Source: Paenibacillus sp. HWE-109 (GTDB lineage Bacteria > Bacillota > Bacilli > Paenibacillales > NBRC-103111). Taken from it: a stretch of DNA of 64,000 bases. Position 1 is the first letter of the stretch, and each line of letters starts with the position of its first letter. Made by a program: the position numbers and the translations under genes. Below the pieces are notes generated by a model. That model worked only from the letters and a program-made list of their open reading frames with translations. It had not been told where the DNA came from and made no database searches. Of the stretch, positions 33,858-43,205 are shown piece after piece. The stretch spans positions 2,542,001 to 2,606,000 of the forward strand of contig NZ_CP091881.1 in assembly GCF_022163125.1 (NCBI RefSeq). Direction: 5' to 3'.

Positions 33858-34583
33858 ATGTACTTGAGAAGCATTAAGATACTAAAAAATGAACAAACGA
33901 ATCCGAAAACGTATCCATTTTCCATACCTGCCATAAAATCTTTGAATACACTAACATTTCGAACAAATGTCACCTTTCTTGTTGGGGAAAATGGGTCGGG
34001 CAAATCAACGCTTCTTGAAGCAATCGCCTATCAAAGCGGCTTTAATACGGCTGGCGGCGGGAAGAACAACTACTATGATGTGGATGCTGCCCATTCCATT
34101 CTGGGGGATCACATACGACTTTCGTGGATGCCTAAGATCACAAATGGCTTTTTCCTAAGAGCTGAAACCTTTTACCATTTTGCTTCTCATTTGGATACTT
34201 TGCCCGAAAGCCTGCAGTATTATGGCGGCCGTTCTTTGCATGAGCAATCGCATGGTGAAGCATTTCTTTCGCTTTTTAAACATCGTTTTGGGAAAAAGGC
34301 GATTTACTTGCTCGATGAACCCGAAGCGGCATTATCACCTGCCAGGCAATTGGCATTAATGCGGGTAATTAAGGATTTAGAGAAAGAAGCTCAGTTCATC
34401 ATTGCGACGCATTCCCCGATACTTCTTGGATTTCCGGATGCACAGATTATTAACTTTGATGTAGATCCTGTTGCTGAAATACGCTATGAGGACACGTTGC
34501 ATTACATCCTAACAAGACGTTTTCTCGAAAACAGAAAATCGGTTCTGAATGATTTGTTCAGCGATGAAGATGATGAGATGTGA
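33858..34583 (+). CDS. AAA-family (ABC-type) ATPase
   Basis: A 241-residue stand-alone ATPase. Walker A GENGSGKST (about residue 44), a shortened signature region QSHGEAFLSLF, Walker B IYLLDEPEAALSP and the switch ATHSPIL are all visible, in the order of ABC/SMC-like ATPases. It has no membrane part and no transporter partner nearby. Relatives (PRK-type single ATP-binding proteins with C-terminal EDE-rich tails) are widespread in Bacilli with unknown roles, some in defence or repair. GGAG lies 9 bases before the ATG at 33,858; a TTG three codons upstream is less likely. A broken acetyltransferase gene follows after 3 bases. Confidence 0.85.
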   Translation: MYLRSIKILKNEQTNPKTYPFSIPAIKSLNTLTFRTNVTFLVGENGSGKSTLLEAIAYQSGFNTAGGGKNNYYDVDAAHSILGDHIRLSWMPKITNGFFLRAETFYHFASHLDTLPESLQYYGGRSLHEQSHGEAFLSLFKHRFGKKAIYLLDEPEAALSPARQLALMRVIKDLEKEAQFIIATHSPILLGFPDAQIINFDVDPVAEIRYEDTLHYILTRRFLENRKSVLNDLFSDEDDEM

Positions 34584-34586
34584 AAA

Positions 34587-35254
34587 ATGATGAATATAAC
34601 TATACGTAAATATGACAGTTCCGACGCCGCGCCCATCGTCAATTTGATCAATCAAGATGAATATAATTTGCAAAAAGGCATGACCATCCAAGAATTTGAA
34701 CGATATTTAGATGATCCTGGAGCCAGGAGTCGAGACCATACATTTGTAGCTGTCAGCCATGAGCAAATTATTGGGTACTCAGTAATAAAGAACTCACTAG
34801 GCCTAATCTTTCTCATTTAAAGAGTGGCTGCTACATTAGTTCACCTACAATTAAGGATGCAGCGGCATGGGCAGCAATCTATAATGATGCATTTAATGGC
34901 AAAAAAACGACTGAAAGTGTGGTTCATGAGTTTAATAGTTCTGACTTTAATTCTAAATTGTATGTGTTGGCATGTAACATGAAGGGTGAACCTGTGGCGT
35001 TCATTTCTGCGAAGTTAGTTGGGGAAGTAGGCCAAATTCCAACGCTTGCTGTTAGACGAGATGCTCAAAGTCAAGGTATAGGAACATATTTACTTTTGGA
35101 AATCATAGATAGGTTACAAATGGCAGGTGCTAAAGAAGTAATCCTAAGTGTCAGTTCGACTAACACTAAAGCGATTAATTTGTATGAGAAAAATGGATTT
35201 ACCCCCTATGCCAAACGAAGTTATTATTTCAAAAAAATATCTGCTAACGATTGA
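34587..35254 (+). pseudogene. GNAT acetyltransferase, frameshifted
   Basis: Two pieces of GNAT sequence in different frames. The first (34,587-34,820) starts ITIRKYDSSDAAPIVNLIN, a typical N-terminal GNAT strand-helix, and runs to FVAVSHEQIIGYSVI before going out of frame. A second frame is open from about 34,781 and carries TIKDAAAWAAIYNDAFNGK, then the acetyl-CoA-binding core VRRDAQSQGIGTYLLLEII and INLYEKNGFTPYAKRSYYF to 35,254. The join near 34,780-34,800 would need a +2/-1 shift. Either a tandem-GNAT protein broken by an indel or a sequencing error; the second half alone lacks a good start. Confidence 0.7.
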
Positions 35255-35276
35255 CATTCACCTTACGTCATAGTTT

Positions 35277-35313
35277 AACCTCCTATTATCAATCATATTA
35301 GGAGGTTTTTTTT
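35277..35313 (+). promoter_or_regulatory. Terminator-like hairpin containing the Shine-Dalgarno of the next gene
   Basis: AACCTCCTA (35,277) pairs with TAGGAGGTT (35,299-35,307), followed by a run of T up to the ATG at 35,314. The 3' arm holds AGGAGG, the only ribosome site for the deaminase gene. The hairpin would both terminate upstream transcription and hide the site, so productive expression needs initiation inside or opening of the stem. Confidence 0.7.
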
Positions 35314-36603
35314 ATGAAAATATTAATTAAGAATGTAATTATCCTTACGATGGTCGGCGAGGAGCAACCAATCACAGGCGATATTCTCGTTGAAGATGAC
35401 AAGATTAGAAAGTTAGGGAATCCAATTACGGATGAGGTAGATGAAGTGATACAGGGCCAAGGCATGATTGCGATGCCTGGCTTGATTAATGCTCATCAAC
35501 ATTCTCCCATGAGTTTGCTTAAAGGCTTTTCCGATGATCTGAAGTTAATGGATTGGCTGGAGAAAAAAATGCTGCCGGCAGAGGCCAGAATGACGCCAGA
35601 AGATATATATTGGGGTGCCAAACTATCGATGGCAGAAATGATTAAGTCAGGAACAACGGCTTTTGCTGATATGTATATCCAGATGAATGAAATTGCTTTA
35701 GCTGTTCAAGAAGTTGGTATGCGTGCTTCTTTAACGCGAGGATTGGTTTTTCTTCAAGACGATGGTGGCAAACGGTTAACAGAAGCGCTGGAACTGGTTG
35801 AACAGTGGAATGGTAAAGCTGATGGTAGAATCACAACCATGTTGGGACCCCACTCGCCATACACTTGTCCGCCAGAAGCATTAAGAAATATTGTGAATAT
35901 TGCGGAAGAACTCAAGCTTCCAATACATATCCATCTGGCTGAAACAAAAGAAGAAGTAATAAAAATTCAGGAAAGATATAACCAAACGCCGACAGAGTAT
36001 TTATATAATGAAGGTCTTTTTGCAAAATTACATGTTCTGTTAGCTCATAGTGTACATCTAAACCGTCGGGATATTAGACTCTTGAAAGGCATGCGTGGAG
36101 GTGTGTCTCATAACCCAGTAAGTAACTTAAAGTTAGGGTGCGGGATAACACCAGTGCTTGAAATGATGAATCAGGGAATTACGGTTGGTCTGGGAACGGA
36201 CGGCGCAGGAAGTGCCACAACGATCGATATGTTTGAGGAGATTAAGGCAGCTACTTGGTTGCAGAAATTAGATTATGGAAGTCCAACTGTGCTGCCTGCC
36301 AGACAAGTTTTGCAAATGGCGACAACAGGAAGTGCTTCGTTGTTAAACATTGGAGATGAAGTCGGCACACTTGAAATTGGGAAAAAAGCGGACATCATAC
36401 TCATAGATATGAACAAACCCCATTTACAGCCTATTCATAATGTTGGATCGCTCCTTGCCTACAGTGTTAATGGAGCCGACGTTGATACAACGATAGTTAA
36501 TGGAAAAGTGCTTATGAGAAACCGGAAATTAATGACGATCGATGAAGATGAGCTTTTAAAGCAAGTTGCTGTTCGTGCGAAACGGATCGTTGAGCGAATA
36601 TGA
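35314..36603 (+). CDS. Amidohydrolase, MtaD/SsnA-type deaminase
   Basis: A 429-residue cytoplasmic metal-dependent hydrolase of the amidohydrolase superfamily, close to 5-methylthioadenosine/S-adenosylhomocysteine deaminases and chlorohydrolases. Motifs: NAHQHSPMS (first two His, about 60), GPHSPYTCP, IHLAETKEE (His and Glu of the deaminase subgroup), AHSVHL and GTDGAGS (catalytic Asp). The C-terminus returns to the small beta-sandwich domain (GKKADIILIDMN). The length equals known MtaD proteins. The likely reaction is deamination of a methylthio- or S-adenosyl nucleoside, but guanine-like or triazine substrates cannot be excluded. Start fixed by AGGAGG 8 bases before ATG. Confidence 0.85.
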   Translation: MKILIKNVIILTMVGEEQPITGDILVEDDKIRKLGNPITDEVDEVIQGQGMIAMPGLINAHQHSPMSLLKGFSDDLKLMDWLEKKMLPAEARMTPEDIYWGAKLSMAEMIKSGTTAFADMYIQMNEIALAVQEVGMRASLTRGLVFLQDDGGKRLTEALELVEQWNGKADGRITTMLGPHSPYTCPPEALRNIVNIAEELKLPIHIHLAETKEEVIKIQERYNQTPTEYLYNEGLFAKLHVLLAHSVHLNRRDIRLLKGMRGGVSHNPVSNLKLGCGITPVLEMMNQGITVGLGTDGAGSATTIDMFEEIKAATWLQKLDYGSPTVLPARQVLQMATTGSASLLNIGDEVGTLEIGKKADIILIDMNKPHLQPIHNVGSLLAYSVNGADVDTTIVNGKVLMRNRKLMTIDEDELLKQVAVRAKRIVERI

Positions 36604-36719
36604 AATAGAAATAGAAGTCATTGCAATTAGTTTGCTTGAAAGATGCATTTATTATGAACGAAAAGATGAATCCTGGGTTGAATGATGCTGGTGAGTGCTC
36701 TGGAATTAGCACAATGAAA

Positions 36720-36912
36720 GTTAAGAGCCTTCAAAGGCTCCTATTCCCGAATATGAGCCGCTTTTGGCGTGTATAAGAGCTGCTAGGGGCTTTTATTTTC
36801 TTCGTTTGGGGGCATTTTGAGTGTATTGGTTGGAGTTAAGAGCCCCCAAAGGCTCCTATTCCCCAATATGAGCAGCTTTTGGCACGTATAAGAGCTTCTA
36901 AAGACTCGTAAT
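36720..36912. repeat. Four-arm intergenic element, family C
   Basis: Four arms start at 36,720, 36,772, 36,835 and 36,887, spaced 52, 63 and 52 bp. They read TTAAGAGCC-N6-GGCTCCTAT and ATAAGAGCT-N6-GGCTTTTAT types; each arm is itself nearly palindromic. The two halves are 115-bp tandem copies. Geometry matches families A, B and D while the sequence does not. The stretch up to the next gene contains only this element and a hairpin. Confidence 0.75.
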
Positions 36913-36930
36913 CGTTTGGATATAAGAATA

Positions 36931-36972
36931 AGAGGCTGCCTCCTTGGTTTTTAACCTCGTGAGACAGCCTCT
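36931..36972 (-). terminator. Terminator of the permease gene
   Basis: On the minus strand AGAGGCTG pairs with CAGCCTCT around a loop holding a second CCTC/GAGG-type pairing, and is followed by TTATTCTTAT. It lies 27 bases beyond the permease stop. Confidence 0.7.
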
Positions 36973-36998
36973 TCGCGTCAACAATCTTGCAGTCCCTG

Positions 36999-38315
36999 CT
37001 AAACGACTTCTTCTACTTTGATCTTGCTTTGATTGAATGCTTGAAGCAGCTTCATGCCGATGTAATAAGATAATCCAGTGGCCAGGATAGCATTGACCGA
37101 TGGAATACCTGCGTCAATGTAATATCCTGCCAGGATGCCAATCCCCCATGCCACGAGCATAATTGGATGGAAGTTCTCAGATTCTGAAGGCAATGTGCCT
37201 AGATGGCGACTCTCGTCCAGAATTTTGCGACTGCGTTTGAGAATATAATAGTCGACTATTATGATTCCAGGAATGGGAGGGACACATATACCTAGCAGGA
37301 TTAAGAAGCCGATAAATTGATCCAAGATTCCCATGATTGATAAAGCGGTTCCAAATATCCCTACGACTAATGTGACGATGGCTCGGTTAGATTTAACTTT
37401 AAACAAGGTATGGATGGCATTGGTGAAGCCGAGCGAAGAGGAGTAAAGGTTAATGTCATTAATTTTGATGGTTGCAAAAGTAACCAGAACGGCGCCGAAC
37501 AAGCCGGTTAGCTGGAGAACGATTGTCATAATGTCATTGCTTTTTATGGCATGGGCCATAAGTACGGCGATCATATTGACACCCAGTTCACCGAGGAAGA
37601 TGCCTATCACGGTCATTCCGAATACATCTTTGCTGGAACGGCAATATCGGCTGATATCGGGGGTGATGACGCAGCCTACGATGAAGCCGCCAGCAACGAT
37701 CGTTGTAGCTGCGCTAATCGATAGTGCGGGACCTGGAGCTGGCGAGGATATCAGGCTTGAAAGGGAGTGGTTTTCCAAAACTTTGTAAATACCATAGGCC
37801 ATCACAAGCAGAAATCCCGGGACGGCAATTTTCGCTGTCCAGCTGAGCCATTTGAAGCCGAAAATAACGATGATGGTTACAAATAGCCCAGTTAGGGCAG
37901 CGGATAAAGGAAATCCGAGCTTGCCTCCCAGGGCTTGATCGACGCCTTGGGCAAATACGGAGTTCTGAATGCCGAACCAGCCAGCGAGGCTGATGGCAAA
38001 TATAGCGCCTATTAAACCCGAGCCGTATTTTCCGAATCCAGCCCACCGGGCTAACATACTGGTTGACAATCCTTCACGGGCTCCTGCAATGCCAAGCAGT
38101 ACGCTAACGACCTGCAGGATGATACTGCCAAACATAGTCGCCCAAAAAGCTTGCCAAAATGTCATACCATAACCAAGGGCAGCGCCAAGCATGAATTGAG
38201 AGATACAAGTTAGCGCGCCAATTCGAACAAGCAGAACTTCCCACATCGGCAATCTGGCATGGGCAGGTACCCTTACAAGAGAGAAGTCATCTGTTTTAGG
38301 GGCATGTTGGGTCAT
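36999..38315 (-). CDS. NCS1-family cytosine/hydantoin-type permease
   Basis: A 438-residue integral membrane protein with about 12 hydrophobic spans, of the CodB branch of nucleobase:cation symporters. Seen: RIGALTCISQFMLGAALG at the first span, GWFGIQNSVFAQG, CVITPDISRYCRS (the conserved D-SRY region) and IPGIIIVDYYIL. The ATG at 38,315 is chosen because GGAGG stands 9 bases upstream; an ATG three codons earlier abuts the site. It is divergent from the DUF917 and PucR genes, an arrangement common for purine, pyrimidine or hydantoin use in Firmicutes. It probably imports a ring compound degraded by enzymes of that pathway. Confidence 0.88.
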   Translation of the reverse strand: MTQHAPKTDDFSLVRVPAHARLPMWEVLLVRIGALTCISQFMLGAALGYGMTFWQAFWATMFGSIILQVVSVLLGIAGAREGLSTSMLARWAGFGKYGSGLIGAIFAISLAGWFGIQNSVFAQGVDQALGGKLGFPLSAALTGLFVTIIVIFGFKWLSWTAKIAVPGFLLVMAYGIYKVLENHSLSSLISSPAPGPALSISAATTIVAGGFIVGCVITPDISRYCRSSKDVFGMTVIGIFLGELGVNMIAVLMAHAIKSNDIMTIVLQLTGLFGAVLVTFATIKINDINLYSSSLGFTNAIHTLFKVKSNRAIVTLVVGIFGTALSIMGILDQFIGFLILLGICVPPIPGIIIVDYYILKRSRKILDESRHLGTLPSESENFHPIMLVAWGIGILAGYYIDAGIPSVNAILATGLSYYIGMKLLQAFNQSKIKVEEVV

Positions 38316-38609
38316 TACAATCATCCTCCAGCGTTTGTAGTTTCCTCTGAATTATAAAATTTGTGTGAACAATTTAATATATTGTAACGAACAAACGTAG
38401 TTACGTTCACTTGTGCGGCTGCACAGTTTCCAGGCTCTTGGTCATTGTGGGGACGCCTAAAAAGGAGGTCTTGCATTTGGGAGGCTTTCCATAGGAAGGA
38501 AAGATGGCTTTTGATATAGTTTGGTTGTGATTATTGTTTGGTTGTTAATATCGTTTAGATGGCATACAGTCGTTGGCTTCAAAAATATAAAAGTAAGTAG
38601 GGAAAACAA

Positions 38610-39689
38610 ATGGCGAAGACATATTTGGATGAACGGATGATGGAATTCGCTGTATATGGCGGCGCTATTCTTGGCGGAGGCGGAGGCGGGTGGATCCAAG
38701 ACGGTCTGAAACTGGGACAATTGGCACTTGAAGTAGGCTCACCCCAACTTTTCTCAGTAGATGAGCTGATGGAGGAAGACATGCTCCTTACGACATCGCT
38801 TGTCGGCGCGCCGGCTGCGAAGGAGAAATTTGTGAAACCTATTCACTATGTCAGGGCTATGGAACTAATGTCGGGCAGGCTTCAAAAGCCGATTAACGGC
38901 ATCATCACCAACGAGAATGGCGCTAACACGACAGTGAATGGTTGGTTTCAGGCGGTCGTGACAGGGCTTCCAGTTGTCGATTTGGCATGTAATGGCCGCG
39001 CTCATCCTACTTCGATCATGGGAGCAATGAACCTTCACGAAAGACTCGGATATGTTTCCCATCAAGCAGCTGTTGGTGGGTGGGCTAACCGTTATACGGA
39101 GGTAGTCGTGTCAGGAACGATCGAGCAAGCCTCATCATTACTTAGGAGAGTATCTATTGACGCGGGTGGACTAGTTGCTGTCGCACGTAATCCGGTGACG
39201 GTAGGTTATGCGACAGCAAACGGCGCGCCAGGAGCCATCAGTCAGGCGATTGAACTGGGTGAAACACTTCTGAGCCATAAGGGTGAATCTGCCATTGAGG
39301 CTGTATGCGCTAAACTGGGCGGAACGGTTATCATGTCAGGTGCTGTAACTGCCTTTACACTGAAGACCGACGGAGGCTTCGATGTTGGGCATGTGACGAT
39401 CGAGGATCATTGGGAGCTCACATTTTGGAACGAATATATGACGTTGGAACATAAGGGGCAGCGGCTAGCGACTTTTCCCGATTTAATCATGACGCTTGAT
39501 GCGAATACGGCAAGACCCCTTGTTTCTGCAGCCATTACCAAGGGCCAAGCCGTCGCGATCATTCATGCGCCCAAAAGTAAGCTGCTTCTAAGCACTACAA
39601 TGAGTAAACCTGACTTGCTGCAATCAATTGAAGAGGTTATTGGCAAACCCATAAATGTTTATCATTCGGAAGGAATCGCAACGCGTTGA
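38610..39689 (+). CDS. DUF917 protein (S-methyl-thiohydantoin desulfurase-like)
   Basis: A 359-residue soluble protein of the DUF917 family, now linked to S-methyl thiohydantoin desulfurase domains and often found with hydantoinases. The N-terminal block YGGAILGGGGGGWIQDG and LVGAPAAKEKFV, and later NGRAHPTSIMGAM, are typical. No ATP or cofactor motif can be assigned with confidence. It lies in a divergent arrangement with the NCS1 permease and 88 bases before a PucR regulator. A role in using nitrogen-containing ring compounds (purine catabolism products or hydantoins) is inferred from this context. About 290 bases of promoter region precede it, in which I see no other feature. Confidence 0.8.
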   Translation: MAKTYLDERMMEFAVYGGAILGGGGGGWIQDGLKLGQLALEVGSPQLFSVDELMEEDMLLTTSLVGAPAAKEKFVKPIHYVRAMELMSGRLQKPINGIITNENGANTTVNGWFQAVVTGLPVVDLACNGRAHPTSIMGAMNLHERLGYVSHQAAVGGWANRYTEVVVSGTIEQASSLLRRVSIDAGGLVAVARNPVTVGYATANGAPGAISQAIELGETLLSHKGESAIEAVCAKLGGTVIMSGAVTAFTLKTDGGFDVGHVTIEDHWELTFWNEYMTLEHKGQRLATFPDLIMTLDANTARPLVSAAITKGQAVAIIHAPKSKLLLSTTMSKPDLLQSIEEVIGKPINVYHSEGIATR

Positions 39690-39777
39690 CCAACCTGCTC
39701 ACCCGCCAATAGGATCAATCTAGCTTTCTATTGAAAGTGTGGTAACATCGAGTTAACCATTTACTTGAGGTGAGCGT

Positions 39778-41328
39778 ATGGAGAACACCCCTTTTACTGT
39801 GCAGCATTTGCTGCAAATGCCCTTGTTCCGAGAAGCCAAAATTATCGGTGGGCAAGCCGGCGTAACGAATGAAATTTATTATATCGATAGTATGGAGATG
39901 CCGGATCTGACAGGTTGGCTGCGACCCAATGAGCTTATCCTCACGACAGGATATTCTTTCCGTCACGAGCCAACTATGCTGTGCGGTTTGCTTGATGAGA
40001 TGCATAGGGTCGGCGGCTCTGCGGTTGGCATTAAGACGAGGCGGTTTCTTCAAGAGGTGCCTGAGGAAGCTATTTACAAAAGCAATTTATATAACATTCC
40101 ATTATTTGATATTCCACTTGAAGTTCCTTTCATGGACATGACTCGATCCATTCTAGATCAGATTCTTCAGCGACAAGCTTATATGCTTCGCGAACTGCGT
40201 GAAGTGAATCAGCAGTTTACGAATTTAGTTTTGAATCGAAGGACGACTGAACTTGTTATATTGATTGGTCAGCTCCTGCAATGCGAAGCCGCGGTAGTCA
40301 ACAGCCAGGAAGAAATAGAAAGCGGCACGCTCCATTTTGCCAAAGCGAACATAGCAGAGAAGCATGATGTACGCGTAGGCAGTCGTAAGTTTGGGTATTT
40401 GGCCATCACGCGCAAGCTGGGAGAGCAGGATCATTTCGAGATAAGCTGTCTGGAACATGCGGTTACCGTATTAGCTCTGGAATTTACAATACGGCAATCC
40501 CAGCAGCTGCATCTGGAGCGGGAACAGGAGGCTTTTCTAGTCGAGCTGTTGTCGGGGTCCAATCATCAGGAAGAGCTGCTGAATTATCGGGCCAAACGCC
40601 TTGGTATCCCACTTGGCCCCTTTCCTTATGTCATTGTCATGAAGCATTCAAGCTCAATAGCTATGGACAATGAAAAGATCAATAATTTGAATCATTGGCT
40701 GCTGCGCGAGATTAACAACCCGGGAAGCTTTGCGCGCAAAGGGATAGAGATTAACGGGCAGCTCTTGATCTTATGCCACTTGGTTCATAAGGACATAGAT
40801 AACCAGCGCAAAGAAACCGAACAGTTCGTCAAGGACCTTTTGACCAAAGCGAATCATCATGGCTTCAATGAAGATATACGTTTCGTTTGCGGAATGGGGA
40901 GTTTCCGGGAGCAGATTAGCGAGATTTCTGACAGTTGTCGAGAGGCTCAGAAGGCTTTGGCCATCGGTGAGATCAGTTTGCCTAAGCAAATGGTTGTTCA
41001 TATTAAGGATGTTTTAGTCGAACAATTGCTAATGGATACCTCTGATCACCACGTATTAAACGTATTGTATGAAGAGTTCATTGCACCATTGGAAGTGTAT
41101 GATCAGGAATTCGGAGCGAATTTATTAATTACTTTGGAAGCCTACTTAAGATTGGGAAGTAATACGAAACAAGTGGCCGAAGAGCTATTTATCCATCGTA
41201 ATTCGGTCTTGTACCGTTTGGAGCGCATTAGAGAGATTTTGCAAAAAGATCTGAGTGACGCCGAGGTTCATTTGAGACTTGTATTAGCGATTCGGTTTTG
41301 GAAGTTGAAACGGGCAAGAGGGAAGTAA
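39778..41328 (+). CDS. PucR-family transcriptional regulator
   Basis: A 516-residue regulator. The N-terminal PucR/purine-catabolism domain (about 1-125) reads LLQMPLFREAKIIGG, LTGWLRPNELILTTGYSF; a GAF-like middle follows; and the C-terminal HTH_30 domain holds LRLGSNTKQVAEELFIHRN and SVLYRLERIREIL. In Bacillus PucR activates purine degradation genes in response to allantoin-type metabolites. Here its neighbours are the DUF917 gene upstream and a divergent NCS1 permease, both likely targets. The ATG follows GAGGTGAG. The following gene (an SDR) has its own short leader. Confidence 0.9.
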   Translation: MENTPFTVQHLLQMPLFREAKIIGGQAGVTNEIYYIDSMEMPDLTGWLRPNELILTTGYSFRHEPTMLCGLLDEMHRVGGSAVGIKTRRFLQEVPEEAIYKSNLYNIPLFDIPLEVPFMDMTRSILDQILQRQAYMLRELREVNQQFTNLVLNRRTTELVILIGQLLQCEAAVVNSQEEIESGTLHFAKANIAEKHDVRVGSRKFGYLAITRKLGEQDHFEISCLEHAVTVLALEFTIRQSQQLHLEREQEAFLVELLSGSNHQEELLNYRAKRLGIPLGPFPYVIVMKHSSSIAMDNEKINNLNHWLLREINNPGSFARKGIEINGQLLILCHLVHKDIDNQRKETEQFVKDLLTKANHHGFNEDIRFVCGMGSFREQISEISDSCREAQKALAIGEISLPKQMVVHIKDVLVEQLLMDTSDHHVLNVLYEEFIAPLEVYDQEFGANLLITLEAYLRLGSNTKQVAEELFIHRNSVLYRLERIREILQKDLSDAEVHLRLVLAIRFWKLKRARGK

Positions 41329-41458
41329 CACGCTGCTTTTTGTGACGCTGCCCAAATGGAGGCCATCTATTTTGGGTCCTACTCCATAGGAGGGCAGGGC
41401 CCTTCTTGTTATATTTGAATTATAGTTTCAGAGCATACAAGTGAGGGAGAGGATCATA

Positions 41459-42154
41459 ATGACACTGAAAGACAAACGCGTAATTATTATCGGCGGAAGC
41501 ACAGGCATCGGTTTGGCGACCGCTAAGACAGCTATAGAGCAAGGCGCCAGTGTTGTCATTGCAGGACGATCGTTAGAGAAATTGGAGAAAGCCAAAGCAG
41601 AAATCAATAGTGATGCTCTTCAGGTGATACAAGTGGATAACAAGAATGAGGAAGCGCTTAAAGCTTTTTTTGAAAAGGTGGGGCATTTCGATCATCTGTT
41701 CACACCTGGAGCCGCGTATGTACTCGGACCTATAACGGCAGAGTCGGACATTGCTGAGAGCAGTTTCAATGGGAAGTTCTGGCCACAGTATTATGCTGCC
41801 AAACATGCGGTTCCCTATATCTCACAGAGTGGTTCTATTGTGCTGATGTCAGGCGCAGCCGGGCAAAGACCCATTCCTGGCGCTGCTTCCTATGCAGCTT
41901 GTAATGGCGCCATTGAGAGTCTGGGCAAAGCGCTGGCCATTGAGCTGGCTCCAGTGCGGGTTAATGTGGTTGCTCCTGGCACCATCCGAACAGAGAAAGA
42001 ACGGACGGAAGCCTACGAGGCCTATAAAGGGATGTGTCTGTTGAAGCGAGTGGGGGATGTCGAAGACGTTGCTCATTCCGTTGTTTACTTAATGACTAAC
42101 CGCTATACGACGGGGAGTACGCTCTTTCCCGATGGCGGATATGTATTAAGTTAA
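41459..42154 (+). CDS. Short-chain dehydrogenase-like protein lacking the catalytic lysine
   Basis: A 231-residue SDR. The nucleotide motif GGSTGIG is at about 13-19 and the C-terminal NVVAPGTIRTE is typical. The catalytic block reads SGAAGQRPIPGAASYAACNGA: the Tyr is present but the lysine four residues later is replaced by Asn, and the usual NNAG is replaced by TPGAA. A subgroup of bacterial SDRs shows this pattern, so activity may differ from normal alcohol/ketone oxidoreduction. ATG 41,459 follows GAGAGG by 6 bases; the upstream TTG/GTG-type start would add six residues without a site. It stands alone, followed by a terminator-like palindrome. Confidence 0.85.
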   Translation: MTLKDKRVIIIGGSTGIGLATAKTAIEQGASVVIAGRSLEKLEKAKAEINSDALQVIQVDNKNEEALKAFFEKVGHFDHLFTPGAAYVLGPITAESDIAESSFNGKFWPQYYAAKHAVPYISQSGSIVLMSGAAGQRPIPGAASYAACNGAIESLGKALAIELAPVRVNVVAPGTIRTEKERTEAYEAYKGMCLLKRVGDVEDVAHSVVYLMTNRYTTGSTLFPDGGYVLS

Positions 42155-42236
42155 TTTCAATGACGAGATTACTTTGTGTCGATAGCAGAAATAAGCACTA
42201 GCTTGCTAAATCATCATCGAGCACTTGTATTTAATG

Positions 42237-42257
42237 GACCTAGCCGCAGGCTAGGTC
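42237..42257 (+). terminator. Terminator-like palindrome, third CCTAGC copy
   Basis: GACCTAGC-cgcag-GCTAGGTC, with the same core as the terminators at 16.6 and 16.9 kb but a poor T-run. It closes the SDR gene. Confidence 0.6.
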
Positions 42258-42289
42258 TATGTTATTTGCGCCCCACTGCATTTCGCGAT

Positions 42290-42500
42290 TGGGGAGACCC
42301 GAAGAAAGGATATATGCTGCTTGCATGTGATTGGTGTGCCACGATCTTAAGGTGGTGCCTTATCGGTGCAAGGGACGTTTCTGCACGACGTGTTCATGCG
42401 GAGAAACGGGAGAGTGGAGCCGGGGGTTGTCTGTGGACGTATGTCAAGTCAACTATCGACAGGTTATCTTGACCATCGACGAAGGTTTAAGAGACATGTC
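42290..42500 (+). pseudogene. IS91-type transposase remnant
   Basis: In one frame the sequence reads VPYRCKGRFCTTC then SCGETGEWSR, the zinc-ribbon segment of IS91-family transposases, followed by NYRQVILTIDEGLRD, which matches the usual next block. An in-frame stop lies just before it, and no catalytic Tyr domain follows. It is a short relic left in the junction between the SDR gene and an A-family element. About 180 bases after it I see nothing recognisable. Confidence 0.6.
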
Positions 42501-42728
42501 GATGGTTGGGGTGAGTGAAGCTTGCGCTGAAGTGAAATGTTGGAGATTGACGCCAGTCTCCAGACTTGGGTTGTAGGCCGCCCCAGCACGATGGAGTGGT
42601 TTGATGCGGTGTGACGAGAACAAGGTAGCTGTAAACGTACGTATTTGTTCGAGTGGCTGCTGGTTTGGAGGTATAAATAAGCTATTTGGCAGAATGAGAT
42701 CCGCTAGCTTTGCTATCGCGCGGAGAAT

Positions 42729-43013
42729 AGGGAACGTCAAACCGCGTTACTAGCAAAATGTCTCAGGATAGCGAGTTTGAGGGAACTACAGTACGCTATC
42801 ATTCTGAAAACCGCCATATTACACGCCAGAGGGAACTACGGTCCGCTATTCCACCATTTCCCGGCTAGAATCAGCAGTTTCCGCTGAAATAGCGGATCTC
42901 AGTTCCCTTTCATGCTACGTTTACCCCATTTCCTGCCATATAGAGGATCATAGTTCCTTTTCACACGACGCTCTCTGTCATTGCACAGCCCAAAGGGAAC
43001 TACAATCCGCTAG
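42729..43013. repeat. Four-arm intergenic element, family A (A1) with extra arms
   Basis: Arms at 42,780 and 42,830 (forward), 42,889 and 42,940 (reverse), spaced 50, 59 and 51 bp. A diverged forward arm starts exactly 51 bp earlier (42,729, GGGAACGTCAAACCGCGTTAC), and a further forward arm starts at 42,994. The spacer sequence matches the element at 53.6 kb in the same orientation and that at 22.8 kb in inverse orientation. The 200 bases between it and arsR hold no further feature that I see. Confidence 0.88.
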
Positions 43014-43205
43014 ATTGTTGAAAACCGTCATGAAGACGCTTATCTCTTAGGTCGGCAATGCCGCTTTTCTCATATTTCGACAACGTGTGTTTGTTGAGGA
43101 CAGTGTAAACCGGATCCTTAATCCGTTATTTGGCAACGAATCGCGGGGAAGGGAATCCGGAATTTAGATTGCATTTGAGTGTAGAGTGGGATATATTGTA
43201 TCTAT

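Noticed and set aside
36931..36972. Riboswitch ahead of the permease
   Set aside because: It lies downstream of the minus-strand permease and has the form of a terminator.
42176..42740. Three overlapping frames of 81-98 codons between the SDR and the repeats
   Set aside because: Only a short zinc-ribbon piece of an IS91 transposase is recognisable; the rest lacks starts and continuity, so I list a relic and no intact gene.
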